A stretch of DNA of 64,000 nt from Saitoella complicata NRRL Y-17804 (GCF_001661265.1 NW_017567008.1:288163-352162), one strand, 5' to 3'. Shown: positions 1 to 15,222, numbered from the stretch's first letter. Numbers and translations: made by a program. Notes: generated by a model from the sequence alone, not told the origin.

Positions 1-1022
1 ACCCACATTTTCCAAGGCCCATGCGGCGATACTGCCCCTGGCACTCATGGCAATGCATATCTCTGGATTGCGTTGCGCTGTTGAAATGAGCTGCTGCAAA
101 TTCGCCCAGCCTGCATGGGTCTCGTGTGTGTAGGTAAGGGCAGATTCGATAGCCATGACGAGGTCGGCATTGTCGATGAGCACGCAATATGTTTCAGCCA
201 CATATTCTCCATTGCTGGCATCAGCTCCTCCTGATCTTCGTCTCAAGTCGACTGATCCCCATAAATGCAGATTATGCGACTCCAACGCGTTGGTAGGTGC
301 CCAGATGCGAAGCACATCATCCTCGCCGATAGTATATAGCACGTTATCAATTGATTGCTCCTCATGAAACGGTTGCCGCCATTTCAGTGCTGTTACTGGG
401 GAAGGGTGTGGGAGGTAGGTGTAGTCATAGCTGGGCGGCTCTGGGCCGTGAATGGTTGATCGTCGCCAAATCTTCACAAGGCGGTCGTAAAGCCCAACCG
501 AAGCGACAAGGAAAGCATCAGGTGAGAATGACGCGATGTATGCAGGGTTCGCTAGCGCTTGGTTCCAGAGTAGGCCCGTAGGACCGGCGTCTTTCGGTGA
601 CCAAAGCCTAACACTTCTGCCAGCAACAAGCAGTTCACCGTCAACTCCCCATGATAAGGCCGTAATCGAGTCATCATTGACAACGAGTTCCCGCTCATAT
701 GTCCAATTGATATTTCGACCAGTTGTATGCGTGACGTTGTATACCATAATCACTCTGGTCGTCGCAATTGCAATCCGACCCGATCTGCAATCAAGTTCGA
801 CAGCTCTGATCTCATCATCCGAGGCAAGCGTCTGTAAGAGCTCGCCCGAGCCTGTGAATATTGTGACAGATTCCCCCGTTGCGAAAGCCTATGCCGACAA
901 TTAGCCATGCTCCCTTGCAAGGACTCGGATGATTCACGCACAACTAGGCGAATGCCATTCCACCGCGCTGTAGTCAATGCTTGTCTCACATCATTGGGTC
1001 GACCGGGCTGGGTAAACAGCAT
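1..1022 (-). CDS. RAV1: RAVE complex subunit Rav1/DmX-like, N-terminal part (runs off the window)
   Basis: Rav1 is the WD-repeat scaffold of the RAVE complex, which assembles the V-ATPase V1 sector onto membrane Vo. Two exons are visible: 1022-942, then 888-1 after a 53-base phase-0 intron (GTGCGT donor, TAG acceptor). The joined protein reads MLFTQPGRPND at its start, through GIRLV|AFATGESVTIF at the splice. It then shows WD-propeller blades with the family's signature strings YDRLVKIWRR, YLPHPSPVTALKWR and GEDDVLRIWAP. The reading frame is open to position 1, so the large C-terminal part (Rav1p_C region) lies outside the window. The ATG at 1022 is the first in frame and begins like Rav1 N-termini. 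The next gene, SFI1, lies 225 bases upstream on the same strand. Identity rests on recognition of the conserved N-terminal blades. Confidence 0.85.
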
Positions 1023-1246
1023 CACTTCACTTGGCAGCGTTCTCCTGAATTCAACTCACCACATTCAATGTTCAAAGCCTGGCAGCAATCTCAGCCGTAC
1101 CCGTGCGCCCTTGCCTGTGGGGTGCCGACAGCTGCAGCTTCGAATTGGCCAACAGACGCAAGGGCACGGACAAGCTTCAACTTTAAAATGGGGGCATGAC
1201 ATTGAATTGATGAGGAAATATGATTACTAGGTCGCTCGACAACATG

Positions 1247-3919
1247 TCACGTAGATGGACCTCTTGCTGTTGGTCTCCGGAATCTCGAATAACCACGGCT
1301 ATGGACAGGTGTCCTGACATCTTCCAATAGCGACCGCGCTAGGTTCAACCCGTTTCCACGACGTGTCGGAGTACTTGCAACCGATCCTTCGCTTGTCCCG
1401 TCCGTGAGTATAGTCGTATCATTCCCCGGTCGTAACTTTTTCCTCCATATCCGCCACATGACGCCAAGCAGGATGTGATCTCTTCGAGCGGCAAACCTTT
1501 CAGCCTGCTCAGTGGCCCCGCGTATCCGGAATAACAGCATTCCCCATGATCGCAAGGCAATTTTGCATGCCGCTAAGTCGCGGCTAAGGCTTTGTTCGTT
1601 CGCTATTGCCTTGAGTTCTTGCAGTTTGTCAAATGACTCCCTCCATGTTTTGAAGACTGCATTTTTCAGATGCCGCTCAGACGTTAGTTCAGCTCTCGCA
1701 TCCGCCTCACGAACGTCTTCGAGTTTTTCACGCCACCTTGTGAGCAGTTTACTGCATAGTGCGTTGTTCATGCTCGTTTCTTTGTCACACGCTTCCTTCT
1801 GCATCTCTCGAAGCAGGATGATTTTCGTCGTCCAAGATTGGAGCGCAATCCTGCTGAGTCGGCCCTCGTGATGCTCCTTGGCGACAAGGGTCTGCTCTGC
1901 GCGGCGGTTTCGCACAGTCGTCTCGTGCACTTCTTGCCATATTTGCAGGTATTTCTTGAAGACAAAATATTGCGATGCATGGTCGGCCATCTCTTTGTAC
2001 TTCTTCTTTTCTTCAAACGACGAACGCCAAAGAGAGAACGCATTCTTGGCGATGGAAGCGCTGTATCGAGAATGTGCGACGGCCTCGCGTCTTCGTCCTT
2101 CTTCGTACTTGTCTTGCCACATTGCAAGAATTTCTTCTTTCAACTTCTTGTTCAGCTTTCGCTGCAAAGTCCGACACATTAAGTCGGTACGCTCATGTGT
2201 AATGCGAACACGGTCGAGCCAGCTGCCAAATGCACGCATAACGAGGTGTTGATCTCGGTGTCGTTCGAAGGAACGCAGACGCGCGAACAGTGATAACTGT
2301 TGTATCACGTGTCTCATTAATCGGTCCTCTGATTGCTCAAGAAATTTGTTTGCTCTTGCCTCATTCAACCAAGCCGTGAAGGTTGTTCGGAGTAAGGATT
2401 GGTAGGCGAACGTCGTTGCTACCTGTACGTTTCTGCACCGATCCCTCCAAGTAACGAATGCTGTGGCCTTCAAATTGTCGTCAAGATTCCCCCGAATTAC
2501 GTGCAAGTTCTCTTGCAAGCGCGCCGTGTTCCTCCAGGTATGCAGAGCGGCCCGCGCGGTGCTCACTGTAGAGACCTCATCTGCCTCAGCAGACATCTTA
2601 GTAACTTCAAGGGTTCGTGACCGCCATCTATCAAGTACAGCAGCTGCCAGTGTCTTTTTGTAATATCGTTGACCTCCCCGAGTTTTGCATGCTACGTCCC
2701 TGGTCCTGGTGATCCATAGGCCCAACAACTCCCGTCCGATCTTGACGTTGTGATACACTGATGCACGATTTGCGCATGCTTTATAGAACCACGCCTTCCA
2801 TGTCCGCTTCACAAGGTCATGCTTATATTTAGTCAATGCCGAAGACCGTTTACCCCGCAGCGCAGAAGCTTTTTTGTGCCATTTACTCCAAACGCTCTTC
2901 AGCCTGAATTGCAGCGCTTTTTCATTATCGCGCTCGATAATGTGCTTCCAAGCGTGAAGATGCCTGCGTACGAGGAGCGCATCACGCATTCGCTCACGCT
3001 GTTCAAGAGATGTCTGTGTCCTTTGCTTCCACCAAGCAAAACAACGTTCCAACAACAACAAGTTCCGGGCTTTAGCCGTCTTTCTCGTCATCATCATGTA
3101 AAAGGCGTGCTTATCGTGCCAGATTGCCAATGACTGAAGCATTAACGTTCGCCGGTCATGTCGGAGGGCAAGCCTGTCTTGACGTGAATGGTACGTTGAT
3201 AAACGACGTGCACTCTGCCGCCAAAGGTACAGATACCGACGCAACTTTGATTTGAGAAACTCCTCGAGGAGCTGCTTCCTATACGCATGCATTTCCTCGG
3301 ACACAGGGCGGACTGAGTGTGATTTACGCGCAATGGCCAAATTTTCGGGTAATATGCGATGGGGCGGCGTAGCAAATCCGTTCGCTCCAAGCGGTGGTGT
3401 TCTATAGTCCACTGTAGGCGATGTTTCTGAGTAGGCATAGTGAGTCCGTGTGGAGGGGTTGGGATCTGTAGGAGCTTGTCGACGAGGCTGGTGCGCTTCC
3501 CTTTGTCGTGACGTTTCGAATACTGAGGCATGAGTGGACGTTTCAATGGTGCCGGCCAATTGCTTTAGTATGCTCTGAAGCTTTTCTTGATAGGTATCGC
3601 CCTCGACCTTTAGCAACTTCATCATCAAGGGAAAATACACCCCATCGTAGGCGGTATCTATCCGATGCGCCTTGAGTACGGTGTTGTATGCGCTCCAAAC
3701 TGGCGTGAAGGATGAGTCGCCCGGCGTTGATGATGCTAGGTCGGCAATTTCCCGCAGGATATCCAGATCTGCCAGAGGTTCTGTCAATAAGTCGCCTAGG
3801 GACATTGTCGAGGCTACCCGTACCTTTCGCTGTATACCCATGTGATTGCGATTGTACGGAGAGGTGGCCGTTTGATCCATTATAAGATTGTTCGGCATGG
3901 TCTTGCTCCCTGCCGGCAT
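1247..3919 (-). CDS. SFI1: Sfi1-type centrin-binding spindle pole body protein
   Basis: An intronless 890-residue protein. From about residue 210 to the C-terminus it is built of roughly 20 consecutive helical repeats of about 30-35 residues, each centred on a hydrophobic-x-W motif (for example LYLWRQ, FAWWKQ, LHAWKH, LLTRWREKL, WRIWRKKL). This is the Sfi1 repeat, in which each Trp-containing helix binds the C-lobe of one centrin/Cdc31. The resulting filament forms the half-bridge or connector used for spindle-pole-body or centrosome duplication. The N-terminal 200 residues are Ser/Thr/Pro-rich and may be regulatory. The Arg/Ser-rich C-terminus (SRGYSRFRRP) resembles the kinase-target tail of Sfi1, but this is inference. 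The start ATG at 3919 is the first in frame; the frame ends at 1247. The gene is head-to-head with the M13 peptidase gene. Confidence 0.88.
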   Translation of the reverse strand: MPAGSKTMPNNLIMDQTATSPYNRNHMGIQRKVRVASTMSLGDLLTEPLADLDILREIADLASSTPGDSSFTPVWSAYNTVLKAHRIDTAYDGVYFPLMMKLLKVEGDTYQEKLQSILKQLAGTIETSTHASVFETSRQREAHQPRRQAPTDPNPSTRTHYAYSETSPTVDYRTPPLGANGFATPPHRILPENLAIARKSHSVRPVSEEMHAYRKQLLEEFLKSKLRRYLYLWRQSARRLSTYHSRQDRLALRHDRRTLMLQSLAIWHDKHAFYMMMTRKTAKARNLLLLERCFAWWKQRTQTSLEQRERMRDALLVRRHLHAWKHIIERDNEKALQFRLKSVWSKWHKKASALRGKRSSALTKYKHDLVKRTWKAWFYKACANRASVYHNVKIGRELLGLWITRTRDVACKTRGGQRYYKKTLAAAVLDRWRSRTLEVTKMSAEADEVSTVSTARAALHTWRNTARLQENLHVIRGNLDDNLKATAFVTWRDRCRNVQVATTFAYQSLLRTTFTAWLNEARANKFLEQSEDRLMRHVIQQLSLFARLRSFERHRDQHLVMRAFGSWLDRVRITHERTDLMCRTLQRKLNKKLKEEILAMWQDKYEEGRRREAVAHSRYSASIAKNAFSLWRSSFEEKKKYKEMADHASQYFVFKKYLQIWQEVHETTVRNRRAEQTLVAKEHHEGRLSRIALQSWTTKIILLREMQKEACDKETSMNNALCSKLLTRWREKLEDVREADARAELTSERHLKNAVFKTWRESFDKLQELKAIANEQSLSRDLAACKIALRSWGMLLFRIRGATEQAERFAARRDHILLGVMWRIWRKKLRPGNDTTILTDGTSEGSVASTPTRRGNGLNLARSLLEDVRTPVHSRGYSRFRRPTARGPST

Positions 3920-4336
3920 GTCGAGAGCGGCGAGAATTCATACGGGCGGCGATCGGATCACAAGGTTGTCATGACCGCGGCGGTGTATAGATTGTTGATG
4001 AACCTGGATGTACGAGGGAGTGCGTACAGTACCGGCGGTGTATGGTGGGAAGCGCACCTGGGCAATTTCGGGAGACGCGATCGAACTTCGCGACTTTGGC
4101 AACAGCGGAACGTGCAGGGACGCGACGTTATCGGCGTTGGTGAAAGAGACTGTTGCAATGTTCAACATTCTCGAAACACAAATCGAATGAATGTGGTTTT
4201 CTTCGATAGGCCAAGAGAACCGTGTAAGAGTGAGTGCAGGGTCAGGCGTCAAGGCTGCGTCGCCGGCGTATACATCATTGATAAGGTTCCAAGGTTACCA
4301 GTCTGGCATTCAATCGAAGGAGTCGAAGGTTCATCA
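3920..4336. promoter_or_regulatory. Divergent intergenic region, SFI1 / M13 peptidase
   Basis: A 417-base spacer between two head-to-head starts, presumably holding both promoters. The plus-strand frame of the peptidase stays open through part of it without conserved content. I see no clear TATA box or other recognisable site. Confidence 0.4.
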
Positions 4337-6863
4337 ATGCCTTCACAAACACGCGATACGGCTCCACTGCTGAGCGATGGGGAGCCCAGAGACGACAGAT
4401 CAGACGCTTATAATGATGATGACACCTCAGCCCGTGGTGTTCGGATCTTCGGCTACGACGTCTCCAAGCATTCCATCGCCCTTACCATTTTTATCTTTCT
4501 CACAACACTCGCAATCGTTTTTGGATCAATTGCTGCTGGCATTTTGGTCGGCCGTCATGGACAGGGCAAGCATAATCCACCGGCACCGGCACCGGCACCC
4601 TCTCAACCCCCAAAGCACGACAAGCCTCATAAGCACAAGGGAGACAAGAGCCATGGCGCTGATGTTTGTATGACTCCGGAATGTGTCCTGACTGCTGCTT
4701 CTATTCTGCAAACTGTCAACATGTCGGCATCACCCTGTGACGATTTCTATGAGTTTGCTTGTGGAAACTGGGTTGCATCTCACGATATTCCGGATGATCA
4801 GGGTTCTACTTCAGAGCCTTACCTTATGGTGGAGGAAAGTCGGCGCATTATGAGGGAGATTCTGGAAGGAGACTTCAGTTCCAGTACGAAGGATGGTTTC
4901 GGTTTCCCTGCTTCTGACGACTTGGTGGACAGACAGAACTTCGAGAAAGTCCAGGCAACCTATAAAGCCTGCATGAACGAGTCTGCCGTTGAGGCACTTG
5001 GAGCCAAGCCCATTCAAGACCTTCTTACCAAGGTTATTCTTCACTATCCGGTTGGTGTTGCCTCGGATGGGTCAATCTCCGCAAACTTGACCGAGGCCTT
5101 CCTTTACATGAGCCACCTTTCACTCAGCCCATTCCTTGAGTTGGATGTCGGAGAGGACTCCAAGAACCCTGACTATAATATCCTCAGTGTAGCCCAGCCT
5201 GACAACGGCTTGCCTTCTAAGGAGTACTACAAAGATGCGAAAGTGGTTGAGATGTACGTTGACGCCATTGCCGAGCTTTTCCAGAAGATCTTGGACTCTT
5301 CGATTGCGGATCCAGACACTTTGAAGCACAGGTATAGCAAAATTGCTAAGGCTGTCGTGGACTTGGAGGACAAGGTTGCCCAGGCTGGCCTTGACTTCGA
5401 GGATCTCAACGACGAGGTTGCGACTTACCATGATATGTCGGTGCAAGAGGCCGCCAAGCTTGTCACTGCCATCGATCTCGAGAGGGTCGTGAAGTCTCTT
5501 GCCCACGAGTTACCTGAGAAGATCATCATTAGGTCACCTGAATACCTACAGAAGCTGGAGAAGATCATCTCTGAGACTCCTAAGGAAACAGTTCAGTACT
5601 ATCTTTTGTGGAAGGTGATGGAGGTGTACTCTCCTTACCTTGCATCCGACATTTACGCTCCTCTTCGTGGCTTCCGCAACCAGTTGCAAGGCAAAGACCC
5701 GGAGACTAAGTCTGCTCGCTGGAAGACCTGTATCAACCAGGTCGATGAGACTGTTGGTTTCTTGGCCGGTCGTTATTACGTTCAGCGTCAGTTTAGTCAA
5801 GGATCCAAGGAGAAGGCTGAGAGCCTGGTCAATAACGTTAAGGAAGCTTTCGTCGACCATCTGCGTAAGCTTGACTGGGTGGATGATGAGACAAAGGACA
5901 TGTCCGCCAAGAAGGCTAGGGCATTGGTGACTAAGATTGGATACCCTACCAAGTCTCCCAACCTTGATGACCCTATCAGTTTGGCTGAATACTACGAGAT
6001 GCTGCGTATCGAGCCTGACGAGTATGTCTTCAAGTTTTCCTATCTGCATTGACCTAGCTAACCATCCCGTCCTAGATTTTTCGGTAATTACCTCCGTGCC
6101 TCCCACATTGAGTTCAACAAGGATATGAAGAAGATTGGAAAGCCGGTGGATCACGACCGCTGGCTCATGACCCCCTACACCGTTAACGCGTACTACAACC
6201 CACCCGGTAATGAGTTGGTCTTCCCAGCTGGTATCTTGTCCAAGCCAATGTTTGACGCCAAGTACCCGTCGTACATCAACTACGGCGCCATTGGTTCTGT
6301 CATGTGAGTCGTTCTACTCTTCCGCCGGTGGCTACCTGCTAACGATACTACGTAGTGGTCACGAGACAGGGCATGCATTCGACAACCTTGGTCGCCACTT
6401 TGACGAGACGGGTAAGATGCGTGATTGGTGGTCAAATGCTACCGTTGCCGAGTTTGAGAAGCGGACTCCTTGCTTTGTAAACCAGTACTCGAACTACTCA
6501 GTCAAGGGTCCTGATGGTGAGGAAGTCCACGTCAACGGAAAGCTTACTTTGGGTGAGAATTTGGCCGATAATGGAGGTATTCGTGCGGCTTACAACGCTT
6601 GGAAGAAGGAGCAGAAGGGTCTTAAGCGGAAGGACAGGGATCAGAAGCTTCCGGGTATTGACCTTACACCCGAGCAGCTCTTCTATGTGTCGTTCAGCAG
6701 ATTCTGGTGCGGAAAGGCAAGACCTGCTCAAGCCGTTCAGCAGGTGAGAACGGACGAACACTCGCCTCGTAACGTTCGTGTCTTGGCAGCTGTTGCCAAT
6801 TCTCCGGAGTTTGCGAAGGCGTTTGGCTGCAAGAAGAACAAGGACCGATGTGAGTTGTGGTAG
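4337..6863 (+). CDS. M13-family (neprilysin-like) membrane zinc metallopeptidase
   Basis: Type II membrane endopeptidase of the neprilysin/endothelin-converting-enzyme family, predicted 806 residues. Exons are 4337-6021, 6076-6303 and 6356-6863; the introns are 54 and 52 bases. The protein has a short cytosolic tail, one membrane anchor near residues 50-75 (IALTIFIFLTTLAIVFGSIA), a Pro/Lys/His-rich stalk and then the M13 ectodomain with its paired cysteines (CDDFYEFACGNW). The zinc site is intact: HETGH at about 640-644, formed across the second splice junction, and ENLADNGG supplying the third ligand (Glu about 705). The chain ends in the family's Cys-x-x-Trp terminus (CELW). The ATG at 4337 was chosen because upstream sequence in frame lacks conservation and the tail precedes the anchor by a normal distance. 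The substrate is not predictable. Fungal M13 enzymes are uncommon compared with animal ones. Confidence 0.9.
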
Positions 6864-6978
6864 TTAGAATCTCTCGCTATAGTTAATTTATCTGCTCTTT
6901 ACCCATGGCCATTGACGACTGTTCCCGCAGTGCTTCACACACATGCACGTACGGTAGCCGTAGCCGCTCCAGCCATGA

Positions 6979-8256
<1,278 letters not shown>

Positions 8257-8420
8257 GGAGCAATGAGCTAAACTTGGGAGTTACCGACACACCACTTCCT
8301 ATTACCCTCGTTGTACGCCGCTGAGGAATTTGGAAATAACTAAGTAGTTTTGCCAATGTCACGTTATATCGTTTTGTTCTTTCTCCCTGTTCCCCCGGAC
8401 ACCCTAGATGATGTCTATGT

Positions 8421-10854
<2,434 letters not shown>

Positions 10855-11535
10855 ATTTGTTGAGCCGGTCAGTGTTTTCGCTCTTCCCTCGGGCCCCAGG
10901 GTTCGGTTGACGTCCATGCGCATGCAAGCCGCACGAACCTTAATTGCCGCACCGTGGGCATCTGAAAAGTACCGATGCTGTTTGTCCAACGATAATAACG
11001 ACAAAGAGGTGGTTGGTATGCTTAACGATGGCGTGAAATGCATTTGATGTTAAATTACGTGACCAGTGAGCACATGTACAACACACCCTGCGAGCCCCCC
11101 GAATTCGACTGTCACGAATACCTGATTCGTGATTGCACAAATATGGATTAACATGTTCCACTTCCAGCAAAGGCACTCGAACAAGCCATTCAACTGTACG
11201 AAAGACGCGAATAAAGTGGGAAAGTATTCAAGTAGAGTGGAATTCCAATTCATGGTACACGAATACCTTATTTGACGGGTTTGGATCGTGAGACTGGCTA
11301 GATTTCATGGGTCTTCGAGGGAGGAGGGAGGAGGGTCTTTGATGGATCGACGAGGCTCAATGGTCTTTGGTGGCGGTTCTTTGGCCTGCGCCTCTCGAGA
11401 GTGACATGTGAGCACTACTGGTGCGCTGGTAGATTTCACCAAGTCCTCAGCACCAACCAGGAACCCACCACCATCAACGTCTCAATCTCCCTGGGTGTCT
11501 CACAACTGACTGACAAAAGCATCGAATCCTACACC

Positions 11536-11623
11536 TCCCTGGTCCTCTCCCATCGATGTACGAGTCCCTGGCTCTCTCCCATCGAAATCACCAACTTCTA
11601 CGCCTCCCTGGTCCTCTCCCATC
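11536..11623. repeat. Three copies of a 19-bp motif TCCCTGGTCCTCTCCCATC
   Basis: Near-identical copies at 11536-11554, 11565-11583 (two mismatches) and 11605-11623, spaced 29 and 40 bases apart. This is a small degenerate minisatellite in non-coding sequence with no evident function. Confidence 0.7.
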
Positions 11624-11821
11624 TGTTCTCCCGATGCTGTGGCTTGTATCGTGTCAACCCAAACTGGGCACATGATCGCTGTTGCTGAAAGGTTAACATG
11701 ATGGTTGTTTAATCTCGACACTCTTGCTTGATGTCTCCTCTTATTCGGGTGAGTCCCGCACTTTGTTGACAGCAACAGTAAAACGACTACTCATCAGTTT
11801 TTACTGACCCGCCCTGACCCA

Positions 11822-11995
11822 ATGGCAATGAAGGTTCGTGGTAGGAAACAGCCCAGAAAGAAGACCTTGCGCACTTTAGGAGCATCAAATCGATACACAT
11901 CCAATCGCAGTTTCCAAGATGATCCGGAGTTTGACGTTGACGATGATGATGAAGACGATGAGCTTGTTTCGACTGAGTGGACAAAGGAGAGATGA
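11822..11995 (+). other. Short open frame with basic start and acidic tail (57 codons)
   Basis: ATG to TGA encoding a basic stretch (VRGRKQPRKKTLRTLG) followed by a strongly acidic one (DVDDDDEDDEL), ending TEWTKER. Low-complexity charge segregation of this kind is typical of protein C-termini rather than chance sequence, so this may be the remnant last exon of a transposon-borne or captured gene. I recognise no family. The frame continues open for some way upstream of the ATG. See also the acidic open stretch at 14822-14989. Confidence 0.25.
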
Positions 11996-12477
11996 GAGGA
12001 AACGTCATGGTATGCATATGTGTGATGACAGTGGGAATTGAGGCAAGGTTGGACTTCTGAAATTTCGGGTCTTATTCAAGTTTCAATAACATCAATGGGC
12101 CTAGATTGATGACCTGTGATAGATGGGACCAATGAATGTCACGTCTGTGCAGTGTGCAGTCATGAGGTAGAATATTATAACAGTGTAGTGTTGGTAAACC
12201 GTATAAAAAATTCTACTTTCAAGACGAATTGTCAATCCAGATTGTGCCCAGAATATCCCACTAACTCGAATAACTCTATTCGTGATACTGGATAATTTTA
12301 TGACTATTTTATAGTCGTGTTTGGTAGAGTTTGGGGGTCTCGTAGGGACAGAAGCTCTCAAGTTCATGCCGGACATGGGTGGTAGTAGCATGCCAATGTA
12401 TATGATCGAAATTTTCTAGGACTATTTCACGGCTTCACATTCTTTGTCTCATCTGCCCTACGGCCGTGGTTGTGAGA

Positions 12478-12511
12478 ATCATGGATTACAAAATTCCGGT
12501 TAATCCATGAT
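12478..12511. repeat. Perfect 11-bp inverted repeat with 12-base loop
   Basis: ATCATGGATTA at 12478-12488 and its exact complement TAATCCATGAT at 12501-12511 can form a hairpin. Further TTCATG/TCATGA motifs follow to about 12560. The same motif recurs at 16.67-16.99 kb. Confidence 0.7.
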
Positions 12512-13066
12512 ATCATTCCGCATAATTCATGGTTTTATTTCGTATAGTTCATGATTTTTGACTTCGTGGGGACTATCCAGAACAATTCATCTAGCATTGG
12601 GCCCAGACCTACTCACATAATATTCACGGAACAGTGCTGGGAGATGCATATGTCGGGCACATACTCCAAGTGATCTATCGAAGAATATAAGCCAGGGCGT
12701 GCTAGGTGCAAAACTGGTATAGTACATGTAACGCGCATTTCTGAGACGATCCGACAATTCAAGCGCTTGTGCAGCTGACTGAATGAGACTTTACCCATTT
12801 TTGTCAAAGGACTTAGAAGGATATTTGGCATGAAAAGCTTCAGCTTAATCAATAATGAGATTTTGTGTCACCTGTCACGATCCCCCCCTATATAGGTATG
12901 ATTTGGCATTGTCCTCGAGGGTATCTGGCATGTAGTGCACGCCGCAATTCTATATAATCCACGATGAGTCCACAATCGGATTCGACGTCATCCTTCCCTA
13001 CGACCCAGCCCAACGTGGATTTACCTCGTTGGTTGTTAGGCAGCGCGGAATTTCCTAGTTGCCAGC

Positions 13067-13243
13067 GTGGAAACGTAGTGGATTTTTTCCATGACTAGGA
13101 AAATCCTAGCTGGCCAACGTGGAAACGCAACTAAGAAAATCCTAGCTGGCCTCTTAGTTATAACGTGGAAACACAGGATGCAGATCCTAGTTGACGGACG
13201 TGGAAACACAACTAGGATTTTTCTAGCTGGCCAACGTGGAAAC
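13067..13243. repeat. Array of five GTGGAAAC-centred repeats (probable transposon subterminal repeats)
   Basis: Copies of the core GTGGAAAC start at 13067, 13119, 13165, 13200 and 13236, with spacings of 52, 46, 35 and 36 bases. Most sit in a longer unit resembling CTAGCTGGCCAACGTGGAAAC. All five are in the same orientation and abut the 3' end of the transposase frame, 53 bases away. CACTA elements are known to carry arrays of short subterminal repeats bound by their second protein, and the position fits. I did not find the terminal CACTA inverted repeats with confidence. Confidence 0.65.
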
Positions 13244-13295
13244 GGCAGCTGACAAACGTTGACGTGGCCATGGATGTATAGACAAGTAGTACTAA

Positions 13296-14768
13296 TCAGT
13301 CGATTAACAACCTAGCCGCATTGTTCCACGCAAATGTCTCTCTATCGATGATCCACGCAGGCTTGACTGCATCTCCCCTAAGCTCGTCAATCAATGGCTG
13401 AGTAGTCAAGGTGCCAACAACCCTCTTGATTTGCCGTATGTTCACCCACTCGTGTAAATTCCCAGGCGGTTGAGTGTCAACCACAAAGAAACGGCCACGA
13501 CGAAGCTGAGCAGGACCATAACACCGAATGTACGCCAAAGGGTAGTACACACGCCTCACCAATGGTCTTGCAAACAGCATAACCTCGCCAAAGAAGACTT
13601 CCGTACCGAAATCAGAGTCATGTGTGTAAAAGACAATGTTGGAGGCGCGGGTTTTGTCGCTTTTACGCTGACTCTCGTAGGAACCGATTAAATCTCCTCC
13701 CTCGCAAAGCTGGAAGCGCTTGTAGGCACGAACAGTCTTATCCACCTGATCTGCCTTGATCCGCACATCCAGCTCTTGAAGGTAGTCCACGAGATGTCGA
13801 TGAGCGGTACAGCTGAGTTGAATGAGCTTTTCGGGTTTCATGAACCAGCCGGAGGGCGTCTCATATGTGCAGGTGTGTATAGGCGAAGGTTTGACTGACA
13901 TGGAGAAGACCGGGGTAGTGGTTCTGATGTATCCGAAGAGTTTCAACTGTTCGTCGAGGAGGACGGCATTGGCAAGACTCTTGTTGAGTTCAGAGCGAGA
14001 CCGAGCCTTAGGCACAACCATTCCATTCATTCTCTCCATTGCGAAAACCCAGAAGACCCAAGCAGGCCCCAGCCATTCAATGCAATCAGCGACGTGGAGG
14101 AGCATGTGTATCGATGAAGGGCATGCTGACATCCTGTTGTAATCGTACTGGTAGTATAAGCGTTCGTATTCCAAGACGAACTCCTTAAAGATCCTCCGAA
14201 TCTTGGTGAGTTCATCCACAGTGATCTCGAAAGCGATTGACATGTTGTAGGCCTCACATACCTTCTCCCAGTTCGCCAAATACTCATCAGGAAGGCGCCC
14301 GGAGAGCAGGGGAACTGAGTACAGAGAAAGCCACAAAGACCATTCTGTTGCCTTGAACCCTGCCGAGTTCTTTGCAATGTTCCTAGGCGCCCTTCCAAGT
14401 TGATTTGGGATACGCCGGCGGCATGCCCTCATATCCTCACCAATCTCCTCCCACATCTTGGAGGTGAGCACCCACGGATCCTTAGCACGTGCCTTCTTCG
14501 TCGTTCTCGCCGGACCGGCCTCTCTTGGAACACGAGGAGCAGGTCTTTCAGCGGCTGGCGGGCCGACCGGTGCGACAGGATCTGCGTCAGGATCACCGGT
14601 ATCATCGGTCCGTTCAAGCGGCCCGTGTTCTCTTGCCGGCAACTTCCCGGGAGCAAGATCCGGGGCCTTCGCATGAGTCCCCGCAGGAAGACGACCATCC
14701 CAGAGGTTGTACAATAGGCGGGAGAGGTTATCACAGATCAAGTGCATAACATCGACACCAAACGACAT
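13296..14768 (-). mobile_element. CACTA (En/Spm) Tnp2-type transposase, N-terminally truncated fragment
   Basis: An open frame of 490 residues matching the C-terminal half of the Tnp2-like proteins common in basidiomycete CACTA elements. It begins inside the end of the Transposase_21 region (FGVDVMHLICDNLSRLLYNLW). It then has a Pro/Arg-rich spacer, and a block typical of the downstream region: SSIHMLLHVADCIEWLGPAW, FWVFAMERMNGM, ending in a long tail. Full Tnp2 proteins are roughly twice this length, and the catalytic half that should precede is absent from the sequence upstream (14769-15100). This copy therefore looks 5'-truncated and immobile, although the remaining frame is open over 1.47 kb, suggesting recent loss. 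Subterminal-type repeats lie just beyond its 3' end. Orientation is opposite to the small acidic open frames on either side. Confidence 0.8.
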
Positions 14769-15222
14769 GGAATGTATATGTATCCATATACATATATCAC
14801 CCTAACAGGCTGAATCTATGATTTATACCATGGGCCCAGGTTACTGATGAGATCAACGCATCCAGGGCCAGATCCTTTGAGTTGGAGACCGACGGCTACC
14901 CTGAAAATCTATTTGAAGAGGAGGAGCTGGAGGATGAGCTTGAGGAAGGCGATGTGGCCGTGATCGACCATCGGTCTTTCAGAGAATGACATGCCAGTAC
15001 CGTTGAGACGCTTGGTTGGATGATTTTGCGACTTTCGCCGGAGACGTTACGTACCACGTACGTGCACCATGGACATTACACAAGGACGAATTATACAGTC
15101 GCATTACTACTACCATAATACCGTATAAGGATAAAGAATATCGCTCTATTATAACCCCATCAAACGCCCTGATTCCTGAAGCGTAGCTGTAGAACTTCAG
15201 CTGGTATGCTTGAGTCTAGGTC

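Larger units (their letters stand above)
10924..13066. other. Gene-poor, repeat-containing region left of the transposase fragment
   Basis: About 2.1 kb without a convincing gene. It is AT-richer than the neighbours and scattered with short motifs around ATTCGTGAT, TCATGGATTA and their complements. It contains a small minisatellite, a hairpin and one short acidic reading frame, each listed separately. The open frames here are short, lack family features and are probably chance. I read it as degraded transposon sequence next to the CACTA fragment. Confidence 0.5.

Noticed and set aside
5546-6154. Minus-strand 202-codon frame inside the M13 peptidase gene
   Set aside because: Antisense shadow of a conserved coding exon; no family features.
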